Shown: positions 53,730-63,375 of the stretch, piece after piece
Position numbering within the stretch: position 1 is the stretch's first letter
Layout: the number at the start of each line of letters is the position of its first letter
The notes under the pieces: generated by a model
What the model was told of the DNA's origin: nothing
Seen by the model: the letters and a program-made list of their open reading frames with translations, nothing else
Database searches by the model: none
NCBI RefSeq assembly: GCF_964199755.1
Contig: NC_133902.1
Coordinates: forward strand, 60,767,217-60,831,216
DNA: 64,000 nt
Source: Larus michahellis
Taxonomy: Eukaryota; Chordata; Aves; Charadriiformes; Laridae
Direction: 5' to 3'
Program-made: the position numbers and the translations under genes

Positions 53730-54645
53730 TGCTGGTAGAGCTTTCATACTGCAAGAGAAATCGAATTGCTGCAGAAATGCTGAACTGGCAAGAACAACAT
53801 CAACATGCATTTGTTTTTTTTCCTCTCCTTAGTAAAAAACGCATTGAATATTACTGTAGTTTTTGAACTATTGTTGAATTCAAAATCAACTGCTGCACAG
53901 TAGAACTCAGCGGACTTGAGAACTACTCAGCATGTGCAAGGATTAGATAACTATAAAGCAACTTCCCTTTTTAAATAATGAGGACGATGTGCTTTGTTTT
54001 GGAAGACATCAGATTTTGAATATTTAAGGAAGCTATATATCCCTTTATGTTTCCTTCTTACTGTAGTCAGATTTCTGGTTTTGTCTATCAAGTTTTCTCC
54101 TCTACTGGCACTAAGTGGTTATAGTGGATTTCGGGGTGAGGGTGGGCAGGGAGGGTGGGGATGTCCATGTACTTAAAAATAGGTTTTATTTGGGTTTGTT
54201 TTTTTTTTTTTTAAATGCCTCTGTTGCCACATCATATAATAACCAATTGCTTCCAGTGTTAATGAATGAACAGGAGGATGAGCAAGATGCTGTAGAGATT
54301 GTTTGGGTTTTGGTTTATTTGAGGATTATTATTTAACTCAAAAAGCAATAAGAACTTGCAGTGGTCTTCTAATACTTAGCGTTATTGATGGCTTTTTTTA
54401 TGTACCGATTTGGAAATTGGAGATTATATTTGATATTATGTGGCTGTTCCTTTATGGAATATTGCAAGTGTAAAAACTCTTGCATTTCAGCATTCCTGGC
54501 AGATATGCAACTTGATAAAGACCTAAGGTTGTTTAGTTTAATCAGACTTTTTTAGATCCCACCTTCACTGTTCAAAGCACTGGTTATCAATGTGTTTTCT
54601 AGTGTTGTCACTTCTTTATAAATAAAGATGATAGAGGTATGCATC
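53704..54645 (+). CDS. MARCHF7: MARCHF7 terminal exon and 3' UTR
   Basis: Acceptor GTTGTTCCAACAG. The coding part is only 53704-53729 and encodes the acidic end T-S-E-D-D-S-E-D with stop TGA at 53727-53729. This is about eleven residues shorter than I recall for mammals. The 3' UTR follows. The first canonical AATAAA is at 54621-54626 with a TG-rich region behind it, which would put the transcript end near 54645. Further AATAAA hexamers at 54816 and 55281 could give longer forms. Confidence 0.85.
54621..54626 (+). terminator. MARCHF7: MARCHF7 polyadenylation signal
   Basis: Canonical AATAAA about 0.9 kb after the stop codon, followed by a T/G-rich segment. A second AATAAA at 54816-54821 is an alternative. 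Confidence 0.6.
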
Positions 54646-54649
54646 TCTA

Positions 54650-57600
54650 CTGGTATTGTCCACTTTATTTAAACATGGATATCTACCAGAACTTACACTT
54701 GAAAACCTAGAAAGCTATGCTCTGTGGTATATCTTTAATAGCATTTGTAAATTCTTATGCAGATATTTGTTTCTGACCATTTTTGGATTGAAATGCTTTA
54801 TATGAATGGTGGTACAATAAATTGACATACAAGTATTGGAATTGTATTTGCTATAAATATTTATGTTAGCTTTTTTAAATACTGCAGTAACAATGTATCT
54901 GCAAAGAGCACAGTATGTTAAAATACCTTGAGTTTAGTTTATTGTTACAATATGTAAAACTAACTTGTGCAGAAGGAAGGATGTGCCTTAAGAGCTGAAA
55001 TGAACTCACATAATTTTAAGAGTTAACTTCGCTAGTGTTACATGAGGTGGCCCATCATCTCTAAGACTCGAAAGAAAATGGAATGCTAAGGAGATTGTAC
55101 ATTTCCGTGCTCATTCTGGTAACCTTAGGCATTGGGTATTCAGTGCCAACGCTCAGAAGTATCGTTCCAGTAAGTAGTTGAAATACAGCTCTCTTTCAGA
55201 CATTCATTTGAAAAGTGAAGGTCCAGGCATAGGTGAAAATGTTTCTGACTCACTTCTGAAGAAAGTGAATTCAGGTTTATAATAAAAGTTACATGTTTAA
55301 TCCTTTCTGAGTTAGTTGGTGTAGCTTAATAGAACTTTATACAGTGAAACAGAGAGTATTTCATATGCACTTGGTATATTTAGAGTTACAAGCATGAGTC
55401 TGCATAATAAATCGGTGACTTGAAGGATACTTTAAATTTTTTTTTCTGTCATTGTAACAAATAGCATTCCATGGAGGTGAGTAATTTAAGTAGCTGCGGT
55501 TCCACGTACAAATTCAGTTCAAGTGAATTGTCACTTTGTTTTCCTGCAGCCTCTTTGAGCTCCAGAGCAAATGAAGGAGTGATGAGGGAATGTCATGGTG
55601 GAATCGGTGAAGAGCAGAGGGTCTGACTGCACCAATTGGGAAGAATGCTTCTGCCAGCCCCAGCTGTCTCCCCTGAGGAGAGCTCTGCCTTGCAACCCAG
55701 ACCCCCCTAGCTATAGAACGGCAGGGGCTGGGAGCAGCCACGGTTTGTTTTTTTTCCATATACTTGTGCTGTGATGTCTATGTCCATGGGAGCATCTGTC
55801 TGTGCATGCCCCCGTGGGTCCATACAAGCGTGTGTGTGTCAACACAAAGCATATACGTGTTCATGCAAGTGTCTGTGCAAGCGTGCATTTGTTTTGCTTG
55901 CTGGTGTTATCTCATGCCTGCACCACGTTTTCTCCCTAGGTTTGGAGATGTAGGGAATGGCCACAGCCTGTTGGTTCTAGCTGTTCCCAGGTGTACCTGA
56001 CCCTCAGTGGTGGGCCCAGATCTCCCCAGTGAAGCCAGTGATAACAGATTCAGGTGTGGATGGCATCATGCCATGGATGGGAATTAACTTGAGTGCCTCA
56101 TCTCATCCTGTGGCCAGTTAAGAGCTGTGGGATCAATAGGGCCCAAAGGTGTTGCTCAGTGCCATTGTGAGTCTCCCTCCGATGTCCTTGGCACCCACAG
56201 GTGGAGATGCTTGCAAGTGTCCATCCTGGGGTTCTACAGCTGCTTCTGTGTTGGAGGTGAGGGAAATGTCTAAATCCTAGATAATGAACTACGTGCTGAA
56301 CTCCAGACACAAGGCTGTGAAACCCTCTGTGGGCTTTGTAACCTGTGCCAACCAGGGAGGGTTCAGCTCTGTGCTCTCATCTGTGGTCTGGATTTGATGT
56401 GGTACAGCCACCTCGCATAAAGGTGTGAGCGAGCTGAGAGCTATGAAGATGTCTTGTGGGGCTTTATTCCAGAGGTAGGGCACAAGTACAGACAGGTGAA
56501 ATTGGGGCTTTTCCTCTCAAGTGCCAGAGCTGAATCCTGTCCCTGAAGGAAAAAGAGGGTGGGTGGTGGGTTTGACAGCTACTTAAATTTCTTGCCTCAT
56601 CAAGGGAGGCAAGTGGAGGCAGTGGAATAGCTCCTTGGATGTCACAGGCGAAGGGGGAGCATGCTGGCACCAAGCTGTGTGATGCACTCAGTCCCGGGTG
56701 TCAGTTATGTGCATTCATTAATAAATGATTACTTTATTCTTTCAAGTCATGTCCATAAGATGGGGTTACCACAAAGGTGACCTGGTGAACATACCGACAA
56801 AGATATCTCCCTGAGATGTCCCTGATAAGCTCCATCAAAACATCCTTAATGAGGAGAAGTTGGCAGGACAAAAAAAAAAACTTGAGGGGTATAGGACAAA
56901 GAAACTATGATAATGAACTGACCATCTCGGACAACAGGAGCGAGGAAGAACTATTCCAGGAACTGATGTCGTACACCCAGGTGTGTATCCATAGCAAAAA
57001 GGTATAAAAAGTAACTTGCTACCTTACCTTTCTGCACTGCCACTGGCTCTTCGCAAGGGAACCAAGCTCTGGTTTTAGCAGGAAAGGTGTCGGTCACAGG
57101 CAGCCCTGTATCGTTGTGCGCAGGTATTTGACAAGTCTTGCTTGTTGAAGTAGAGGCGTATTTCTTGCCTTTCAGTCTTGATGACAAAACGATCACGGTT
57201 TCAAGGTACAAGAGCTTTTTGACATCAAAGCAAGAGGAGAGCTAGATGTCTACCAGCACTGTATTTAGGCTGTGTTGCTGACATTAGATTGTGAGCCAGG
57301 AGCTACGTAGAGGGGTCTGATTTAAACAAACCGACTGGTGAAGTGATTGTTTTAAGGAACCAAACGGGGCAGCTGAAGACACTGAGCTGTGTCAGCAGAA
57401 GGGCCTGTCCAATGCGTCGCTATTGCAGGCAGCAAGTGCGGCGGTGACGACACAGGAGGGGGGCAGAGCTGCCTCCTGTACAGAGCTGCCATGGCACCGC
57501 CAGGCCTCTGCAGCTGTCTGCTGAGGTGTCTGCTTCACCAACGTGCTGCTGCTGTCCCCAGTTCATGTCTAATTGCTTTGTGTACTCAAGGGCAGGGTGA

Positions 57601-58240
57601 TAAGTAACATTGTGCAGTGTCTCTTATGAAAAGGACAAGCTGGAAGCCTTGTGCATGGGCATGATGAGGAGGGCAGGTTGCTGAGAGCACAGAGGGGAGG
57701 AAAGGTGCAAAGAACACAGCCAAGCCCAAAGATCATGAGCGTATCACTCACTTGCTGATCCGCCACTTGCATCTGGTCCTCTTGGATGCGCTGTTCCCAA
57801 TAAACATCACTCTCCCCAAAGCAGCTTTGCGTTTCCTCTTGCCTGCCTCCAGGACCTAATCTGTGTTGACTTATTTTTTTAAAATCTCTCACCAGCATAT
57901 GTGGAGTCGCTGCTCTCACCCCCATGGTCCTTGTGCCACACCCAGACCAATACAGGGATCCCTGAGGCTCGCTGTGGTGCAAAACCCCCAGTTCTACTGG
58001 TTCTTGGCCCTCCATACCCTGCCCTGTGTCCCATGGCCCTGCCCGCCTGCGAGCCTCAGCACTGCCTGCCCCCCGGGGCTGCAAGTGCAGACAGAACAGA
58101 GAGAAGGAAGCCCTTCATCCCACACCCTGCTAAGTAGTTCTGGTGCCCAGCAGGACTAAAGCAGTCTGAGAGTGGTCACTGCCCATCACCCTAACGAGCA
58201 CTGACAGAGGGATAATTAAGGGGGTGCTGCCCCACCAAGC
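54650..58240. other. Downstream flank, no gene seen
   Basis: Mixed-composition sequence between MARCHF7 and the GC-rich block. Open frames up to 171 codons (minus, 57569-58084) overlap frames on the other strand and show no family features. The region at 55.76-55.90 kb is rich in TGTGTG and CATG words but has no clean unit. No CD302 or LY75 exon was recognised. Confidence 0.5.
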
Positions 58241-58264
58241 CGCTCCTGCAGGGGGAAGCCGTGT

Positions 58265-58580
58265 GGGCGCTGTGGCCCCGCCTCCTCCTCGTCTAAGCCA
58301 CGCCCCCGGCCAGCATAGGCCACGCCTCCCACGCAAACTTGGCCGTGCCACCTGCCGATCTCTGCCGCGCCCCCGCCCTCCGTGGCCATGGCACTGGCCC
58401 ATCTAGGCCACGCCCCCTCCCTATATTGCCGCGCCTTCGGCCCTCTATGGTCACGCCCCCCGCCCTCCGTGGCCACTCACCCCCCTCCTTGGCCACGCCC
58501 CCGTCTCGGCGAAGTCTCTCGCCCCCCTTGCCACGCCACCTGCCCGTCTCGCCCACGCCCTCTGGCCGTCCCCAACCCCG
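58265..58580. repeat. GGCCACGCC tandem array
   Basis: Degenerate tandem repeat of roughly 20-40-base units centred on GCCACGCCCCC, often followed by CCGCCCTC. About eight recognisable copies occur. The core resembles CACCC/GC boxes bound by SP/KLF factors. The lack of stop codons here creates long spurious frames on both strands. Confidence 0.8.
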
Positions 58581-58849
58581 CCTCTCCGTACGCTCTCTGC
58601 TGCCGCCCCACCGTGGCCCGAGCGCGGTACTGCAGCGCCGGCCCGCACGGGCGGTTGCTGGGCGCCATCCCCGGTGGCGGGGAAAGTCCGAAAAAAAATG
58701 CCATTTCGGGTTCCCGGGAAAGCCAAATCCACCTCGATTTGTGCAGGAGGAAACCAATTTGGGGAAAATAGTACCCTCCTCGGCCCCGCCTCCCGCCCCC
58801 GCCCCCAGCAGCAGTACCGGCTTCTGCTCGCCGGCAGTGAGCGCTGTGT

Positions 58850-59610
58850 CGCGCGCGCTGTACTGCGCATGCGCAACTCACCGCATGCAGCCCGCACTGT
58901 GTCCGCAAGGCGGCAGAAGAGAGCTGAGGTGCCCGCTGTAGTCGCATGCGCAGTCCCCGCGTACCGTGCGGCTACATTGCGCCTGCGCACACCCCGCCTG
59001 CTGTACGTCTGTACTACGCATGCGCTTACTCCCCAGCCGTCGTACTGCTGTAATGCGCATGCGCGCACCATTTCGCCGTACGGCTCTACTGCGCATGCGC
59101 TTTCCTCGCCTGCTGTATGGCGTACTGCGCATGCGTTGCGTCTGCTCCTGCAATACCGTATTGTGGCCGCAAAGTGGCATCACTGAACGCTGTGGCGCCC
59201 ACTGTAGTGCGAACGAGCGGCCCCCCGCACCGAGCTGCAGTATCGCATTGTGTCCGGAAAGTGTCAGCAGTGAGGTCTGTGGCACCCACTGTACTGCGCA
59301 TGCGCACCCCTTCTGTCTTACGGCTGTGCTGCGCATACGCACTCCCTTCTGTCTGCCGTACGGCTGTACTGCGTATGCGCGCCCGCCCTTCTCCTGTGCG
59401 GCCCATGCGCACCCCCATTGAGCCGTACAGCTGTGCTGCGCATGCGCGCATCCCTTGCGCCGTACGGCTGTACAGTGCATGTGTCGTCCCCCCTTCCGCC
59501 GTACGGCTGTAATACGCATGCGCACCTTGATCGGGCCGTACAGCTGTACTGCGCATGCGCGCCCCCCTCCCGCCGCAGTGTTGTACTGCGCATGCGCGGC
59601 GTCCTGCCTG
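58850..59610. repeat. TGCGCATGCGC palindrome array (NRF1-type sites)
   Basis: About 0.75 kb of degenerate tandem repeats. The common unit is GCCGTACGGCTGTACTGCGC followed by ATGCGC and a short C-rich spacer. Exact TGCGCATGCGC occurs at 58864, 59054, 59090, 59295, 59437, 59550 and 59587, with roughly as many copies changed at one or two bases. This 11-mer is the consensus site of the transcription factor NRF1. A longer unit (ending GTGGCACCCACTGTACTGCG or a close variant) is superimposed, with about four copies at roughly 58.81, 58.89, 59.16 and 59.24 kb. Confidence 0.85.
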
Positions 59611-59639
59611 CCGTAGGCTGTACTGAGCCATTGTCACCG

Positions 59640-59850
59640 CTGCCGGGCGGATGGACGGGCGGAAGGGCCAATCAGAGCTCCCATAGGTCGGATCTCCTCG
59701 CCGCGCTCCCATTGGTCGTGTCTCCTGCAGGGGGTGTGGCGCGGTAGGGATTGACGACGGCGACGGGCCAATGGAGACGCGCTGCTCCAAATAAGGTGAG
59801 TGGGGGGGGCGGACGGCGGGGCGGTGGCCAATGGGTGCGCGTCGTGGGCG
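59640..59850. promoter_or_regulatory. CCAAT-rich promoter-like block
   Basis: Four CCAAT boxes at 59668-59672, 59711-59715 (inverted), 59768-59772 and 59828-59832, at spacings of 40-60 bases. A short tandem duplication of the GCTCCCAT-GGTCG-TCTCCT segment lies at about 59679-59731. Possible splice donors follow at 59796 (AAG then GTGAGT) and 59980 (AAG then GTGAGC). Together with the NRF1-site array just upstream, this looks like a TATA-less CpG-island promoter firing to the right. Confidence 0.5.
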
Positions 59851-59867
59851 GGGCGCTCTGCTAGAAG

Positions 59868-59979
59868 ATGGGGCCGGGGGGAAACTGCGGCTGGGTCGAA
59901 ATCGGAGCCGCGTGGTCCAGGCACTCGATCCGGTCGGGCCCGCCGCGAGCACGTCGTAAGGCAGCTGGACCGCGTGAAG
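59868..59979 (+). other. Candidate first exon of an unrecognised transcript
   Basis: Downstream of the CCAAT block, an ATG at 59868 opens a frame that reaches a good donor (GTGAAG then GTGAGC, intron from 59980). If spliced to the acceptor at 61231 this ATG frame stops at once. The alternative frame, which reads Q-L-D-R-V-K at its end, stays open across the junction but has no ATG in this exon. The exon may therefore be noncoding. No protein family was recognised. Confidence 0.3.
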
Positions 59980-59984
59980 GTGAG

Positions 59985-60400
59985 CGGGGGGCGGCGGGGA
60001 ATGTGGCGGGGGGCTTGAGTGGGCTGGGGGGATCCCGAAGGGGACTGGGGGGGCTGAGGGTGGGACTGGAAGGAGTCTGGGGGCAGCGGGGCGGCTGTGG
60101 TGGCCCCGAGGGGTGGTGGAAGGAGCTGAGGCGGGGGGACACGGGGGTTCTGAGGGGGAACGGGGCGGCCTTAAGAGGGGCTGGGGCGTCCTGAGGAGTC
60201 CCCGAGGGGGACTGAGGGATGATGGAGGGGGCTGAAGGGACTCTCGGGGCGGAAAACTTTGGGGGGGAACGAGGGTCCCTAAGGCGTGAGGGGTAGCCTT
60301 AAGGGGGGCTGGAGGAACGGGGGGGCTGAGGGGGCCCGGATGGTGGGGAGGGGGGTCCTGAGAGTGTGATGGGGGCAAAGGGGGGGTTCTGAGGGGGTGG
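59985..60400. repeat. G-rich degenerate array, left part
   Basis: Plus strand composed of repeated GAGGGGG and GGGGGCTGAGGGG-like words with many runs of three or more G, so G-quadruplex potential is high. It continues on the far side of the LTR insertion (60927-61170). The 430-codon minus frame over this region is a proline-rich composition artefact. Confidence 0.7.
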
Positions 60401-60926
60401 TGTGAGAAATAAGTTCCGGTCGGAATGAAATAGGCTCAGGCAGAACTCTCTGTGAAGCACATTTTTATTCACGTTCTTGCAAGAGCGGGTGACCTAGCAA
60501 GCAGGCACACTTTCAGTTCTTGAAACACACCTTTTTATTTCCTAATCCAGGCCGAATTTTTCCCTCCCCTGTTTCCCATTGGTTAGGTACTCCAGGGTTC
60601 ACAGTCTGTTCGAGGCGCCTAAAATTCTTCCCGGATGTCCTGCCTCTGTTTCCTTCTCTTTACGCTATACCTAAAGGGATTATCTAACTAGTTTATTTCT
60701 TTCCTTTTTGGTAAAAATTTGCTCAATGTCATTAGCCCTGGTTAAATGTTTGACTACCCTTCCAGACACTAATCCAGTATGATTCAGTTTGTCCTTTTGT
60801 CTGTGTGATAAGAGATGTTCTACAAGCCTTTGCTGGAGCCTCTTTGTCTTAGTCATTCCCTTGTTATGTCACCTCTGATGGAAACGGCTTTTCTCCTCTG
60901 CAAAAGCAATACCTGCCTTTCTTACA
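60401..60926 (-). mobile_element. Solo LTR of an endogenous retrovirus
   Basis: A 526-base block of ordinary composition inserted in the G-rich array. On the minus strand it begins TGTAAGAAAGG and ends TTTCTCACA, giving the TG...CA termini of an LTR. The flanking bases GTGG occur immediately before 60401 and immediately after 60926, a 4-base target-site duplication. Minus-strand AATAAA hexamers near 60464 and 60533 fit LTR polyadenylation signals. No primer-binding site, polypurine tract or internal coding region is adjacent, so it is a solo LTR left by recombination. The family was not identified. Confidence 0.8.
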
Positions 60927-61170
60927 GTGGCACTGAAGGGGGTTGGGTAGGGGATGTGGGGGGCTGAAGGGAGTCCTGTGGGGGCCGTGGTGGTGGTGGT
61001 GGGGCATAAGGGGAGCCCTGAGCTGGGGGGTGGGGGAGCCCTGAATTTGGGGAGGGGGGCTGTGGCCTGAAGTGGGTCCTGAGTTGGAGAGGTGCTGTGA
61101 GGGGGAGATGGGATCGGGCTGAGGGGTGATGGGGGGGTGCAGGGGGGCTGGGGGTGCGAGGGGAGGGTCG
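60927..61170. repeat. G-rich degenerate array, right part
   Basis: Continuation of the G-rich repeat on the other side of the solo LTR, with runs such as GGGGGGCTG and GGTGGTGGTGG. Confidence 0.65.
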
Positions 61171-61231
61171 AGGCATCCCCCAGCATTTCAGCGTCCCCGT
61201 GACTCTCCCACCACCGTGCCCCCTCCCGCAG

Positions 61232-61424
61232 GATGAGGAGCCCTACAGCGAGCTGTACCCGAGGGTCTGCGAGGGGCTCAGCAACTCCTCTAAGGTCGTT
61301 GTCCATTGTCTTCAGCTTCAAGGGAGTGTCCCCGTCACTGCCATGTTTGCCCCCCCCAGCGCAGGCTGCCTTCTCCACACCAGCTGTTCCCTGGGGGCCC
61401 GTGCCGTCGCCATCCACGTCACAG
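61232..61424 (+). CDS. Candidate internal exon, unrecognised protein
   Basis: A 193-base non-repetitive block with a pyrimidine-rich acceptor (CCCCTCCCGCAG) and a GTATGG donor lies exactly between the G-rich and C-rich arrays. In frame 0 it is open and reads D-E-E-P-Y-S-E-L-Y-P-R-V-C, then a stretch rich in V, C and A, ending in phase 1. This joins in frame with the block at 63137. I do not recognise the protein, and conservation is unknown. Its placement and boundaries suggest an exon, but chance cannot be excluded in GC-rich DNA. Confidence 0.3.
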
Positions 61425-61429
61425 GTATG

Positions 61430-63130
61430 GGGATACTGGGACCCCTCCCTGGAGCTCTCTGAGACAGCCTGGGACCCCCACATTTCCCTGAGACCCCCCT
61501 GAGTCCTCTGATACCCCCTGAGATCCCCCTGAGACCCCCTAAAATTTCCTGGGACCCCCTTCCCCCTCTGAGAGCTCTGCAGGACGCCCTGCGACCCTTC
61601 ATGTTCTCACAGGACCCCTCTGGGACTATCCGGGACCCTCTAGAACCTCTCATGTTTCCCCCAGGGCTCCCTGGAGCCTTCTGGGATCTCCCACATTCCC
61701 CGCAAGACCCCTCTAGGATCCTCCCACAGATCCCCCCTGGAGCCCCCCAGAAAACCCCAGAGCCCGCTGGGACCCTCTGGAGCTCCTCTCCAGTACCCCC
61801 CACATCCCCCTGAGACTGTCCTGGGACCACCCTCTTAACCCCTGAGAGCCCCCCAGATGCCTCCAGGACCCCTGGGACCCTCCCCCACATCCTTCAGGAC
61901 CTCTCTGAGCCCCCACTGGATCCCCCAGAGCCTTTAGGGACCTCCCCCCAGTACCTCCCAAGTCTCTGTGGGACCCTTGTGGGAGCCCCCACACCCCCTG
62001 AGAGCCCCCCAGGATCTCCTGGGACCCCTCATGTTCCCCCCAGGGTTCCCTGGAGACTTCTGGGACCCCTCCAAGCCCTCCAGGATCCCCTGGAGCCCTC
62101 TGGGTCGCTCTGACACCTGCTCTATGATTCCCTAGAGCCCCCCAGAGCCCTCTGGGACCCACTGGAGCCCTCCCCCGGTATCCCCCACATCCCCCTGGGA
62201 CCCTTCTGCGACCTCCCTCAGAGTCCTCCACAACCCCCTGGGACCCTTTGTCTTCCCCCAGGAGTCTCTGGGACCCTCATGGGACCTGCCCACATTCCCC
62301 CAGGACTCCCTGTAGCCCCGTGGGACCTTCCCACACCCTCTCCAGCACCCCACAGATTCCCCCAAAAGCCCCCCACGATGCCCCAGAGATCTCTGGGACC
62401 CCCTGGAGCACCCCCTGTTACCCCCCACATCCCGTTGGGACGCTCACACACCTCCTGAGAGCGCCCCTGGTGCCTTCTAGGATCCCCTGGAGCCCTCTGT
62501 GACCCTACTACACTCCCGCCCTGGAGCCCTCCAGGACCCCATGGACCCCTCATATTCCCCCAGAACTCTCTGGGGCCTGCTGGGACACCCTATATTCACC
62601 CCTGGGACTCCCTGGAGGACCCTGGGACCCATCCACACACCCCCAGGACACCCCAGAGCCGCCTGGGACCCCTCACTCCCCACTGGGACCCCCTGGACCC
62701 CTCCATGGTATGCCCCACATCCCTCTGGGTGCCCTCACACCCCCGGAGAGCCCCTTTGGAGCCGTCTAGGATGCCCTGGGACCCTCTGGAGCCCCCTGGG
62801 ACCTTCCCATACACCCCCAGGATCTTCCAGAGTCCTTTGGAGCCCTCCAGGACATCCCAGAGCCCTCTGGCACCCCGTGGGGCCCCTGCTGGTACCCGCC
62901 ACATCCCCCTGGGACCCCCCCGCCCCCCCGGGACCTGTGGTGTTCCCCAGGACTCCCTGGAGCCTGCTGGGACCCACCACATTCCCCATGGGACCCTCCC
63001 ACACACCCCCCAGGACACCCCAGAGTCCCCTGGGTCTCCCCAGGACACCCCAGAGCCCTCTGGGACCCCCTGGAGTCCCCCCCAGTACCCCCCACCTCTC
63101 CCTGGGACCCCCATTACACCTGCTTCCCCC
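61430..63130. repeat. C-rich minisatellite block
   Basis: 1.7 kb of degenerate tandem repeats with words such as CTGGGACCCCCTGGAGCCCTC and CCCCCACATCCCCCTGGGAC. Longer units recur irregularly: the CCCACATCC word appears near 61799, 62175, 62425, 62710 and 62900, at spacings of about 190-380 bases. Almost every C-rich frame is open, which produces proline-rich and glycine-rich pseudo-proteins of up to 252 codons on both strands. Confidence 0.85.
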
Positions 63131-63136
63131 GCCCAG

Positions 63137-63375
63137 GGGACACCAGTTCCTGCCAAATGCTCTGGGAGCACTGGAGCCTGACAGGGCATCTTGGCAAAGA
63201 AGAGATGAGCGAGAGAGGAACCGAGCAGGGACCCCCTGGATGCAGAGAGGAGGATAAAGGAGCTGCAGAGCAGAGACCGACAGTGGCTCTGATGGGACAA
63301 GAGAGAGGGGAAAGGGAGATGAAGTGCCACAAGGTGCCTCGAAGATGGAGGAAGGTATTCGCCCTAAAGCTTTAA
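63137..63375 (+). CDS. Candidate terminal exon, unrecognised protein
   Basis: Begins after the acceptor TTCCCCCGCCCAG at the point where the C-rich array stops. Joined to 61232-61424 (phase 1), the frame continues for 79 codons to TAA at 63373-63375, with a highly charged sequence rich in E, R and K. Non-repetitive composition and an in-frame junction favour a real exon, but no homology is recognised and no canonical AATAAA follows closely. Confidence 0.25.

Noticed and set aside
56816-57007. 63-codon plus frame with charged content
   Set aside because: Considered as a retroviral or exon remnant; no motif, no splice support and too short to judge.
58850-59610. CRISPR-like repeat-spacer array
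   Set aside because: Units are degenerate and spacers are short and related. The genome is a vertebrate, so a CRISPR array is not expected.
59086-60378. 430-codon minus-strand open frame
   Set aside because: It crosses the NRF1-site array, the CCAAT block and the G-rich array. Its proline/serine-rich product reflects repeat composition, and overlapping frames on the other strand are equally open.
62499-63257. 252-codon plus-strand open frame and the overlapping 244- and 216-codon minus frames
   Set aside because: They translate the C-rich minisatellite in different frames into repetitive P/G/S/T/W peptides. Absence of stop codons follows from base composition.
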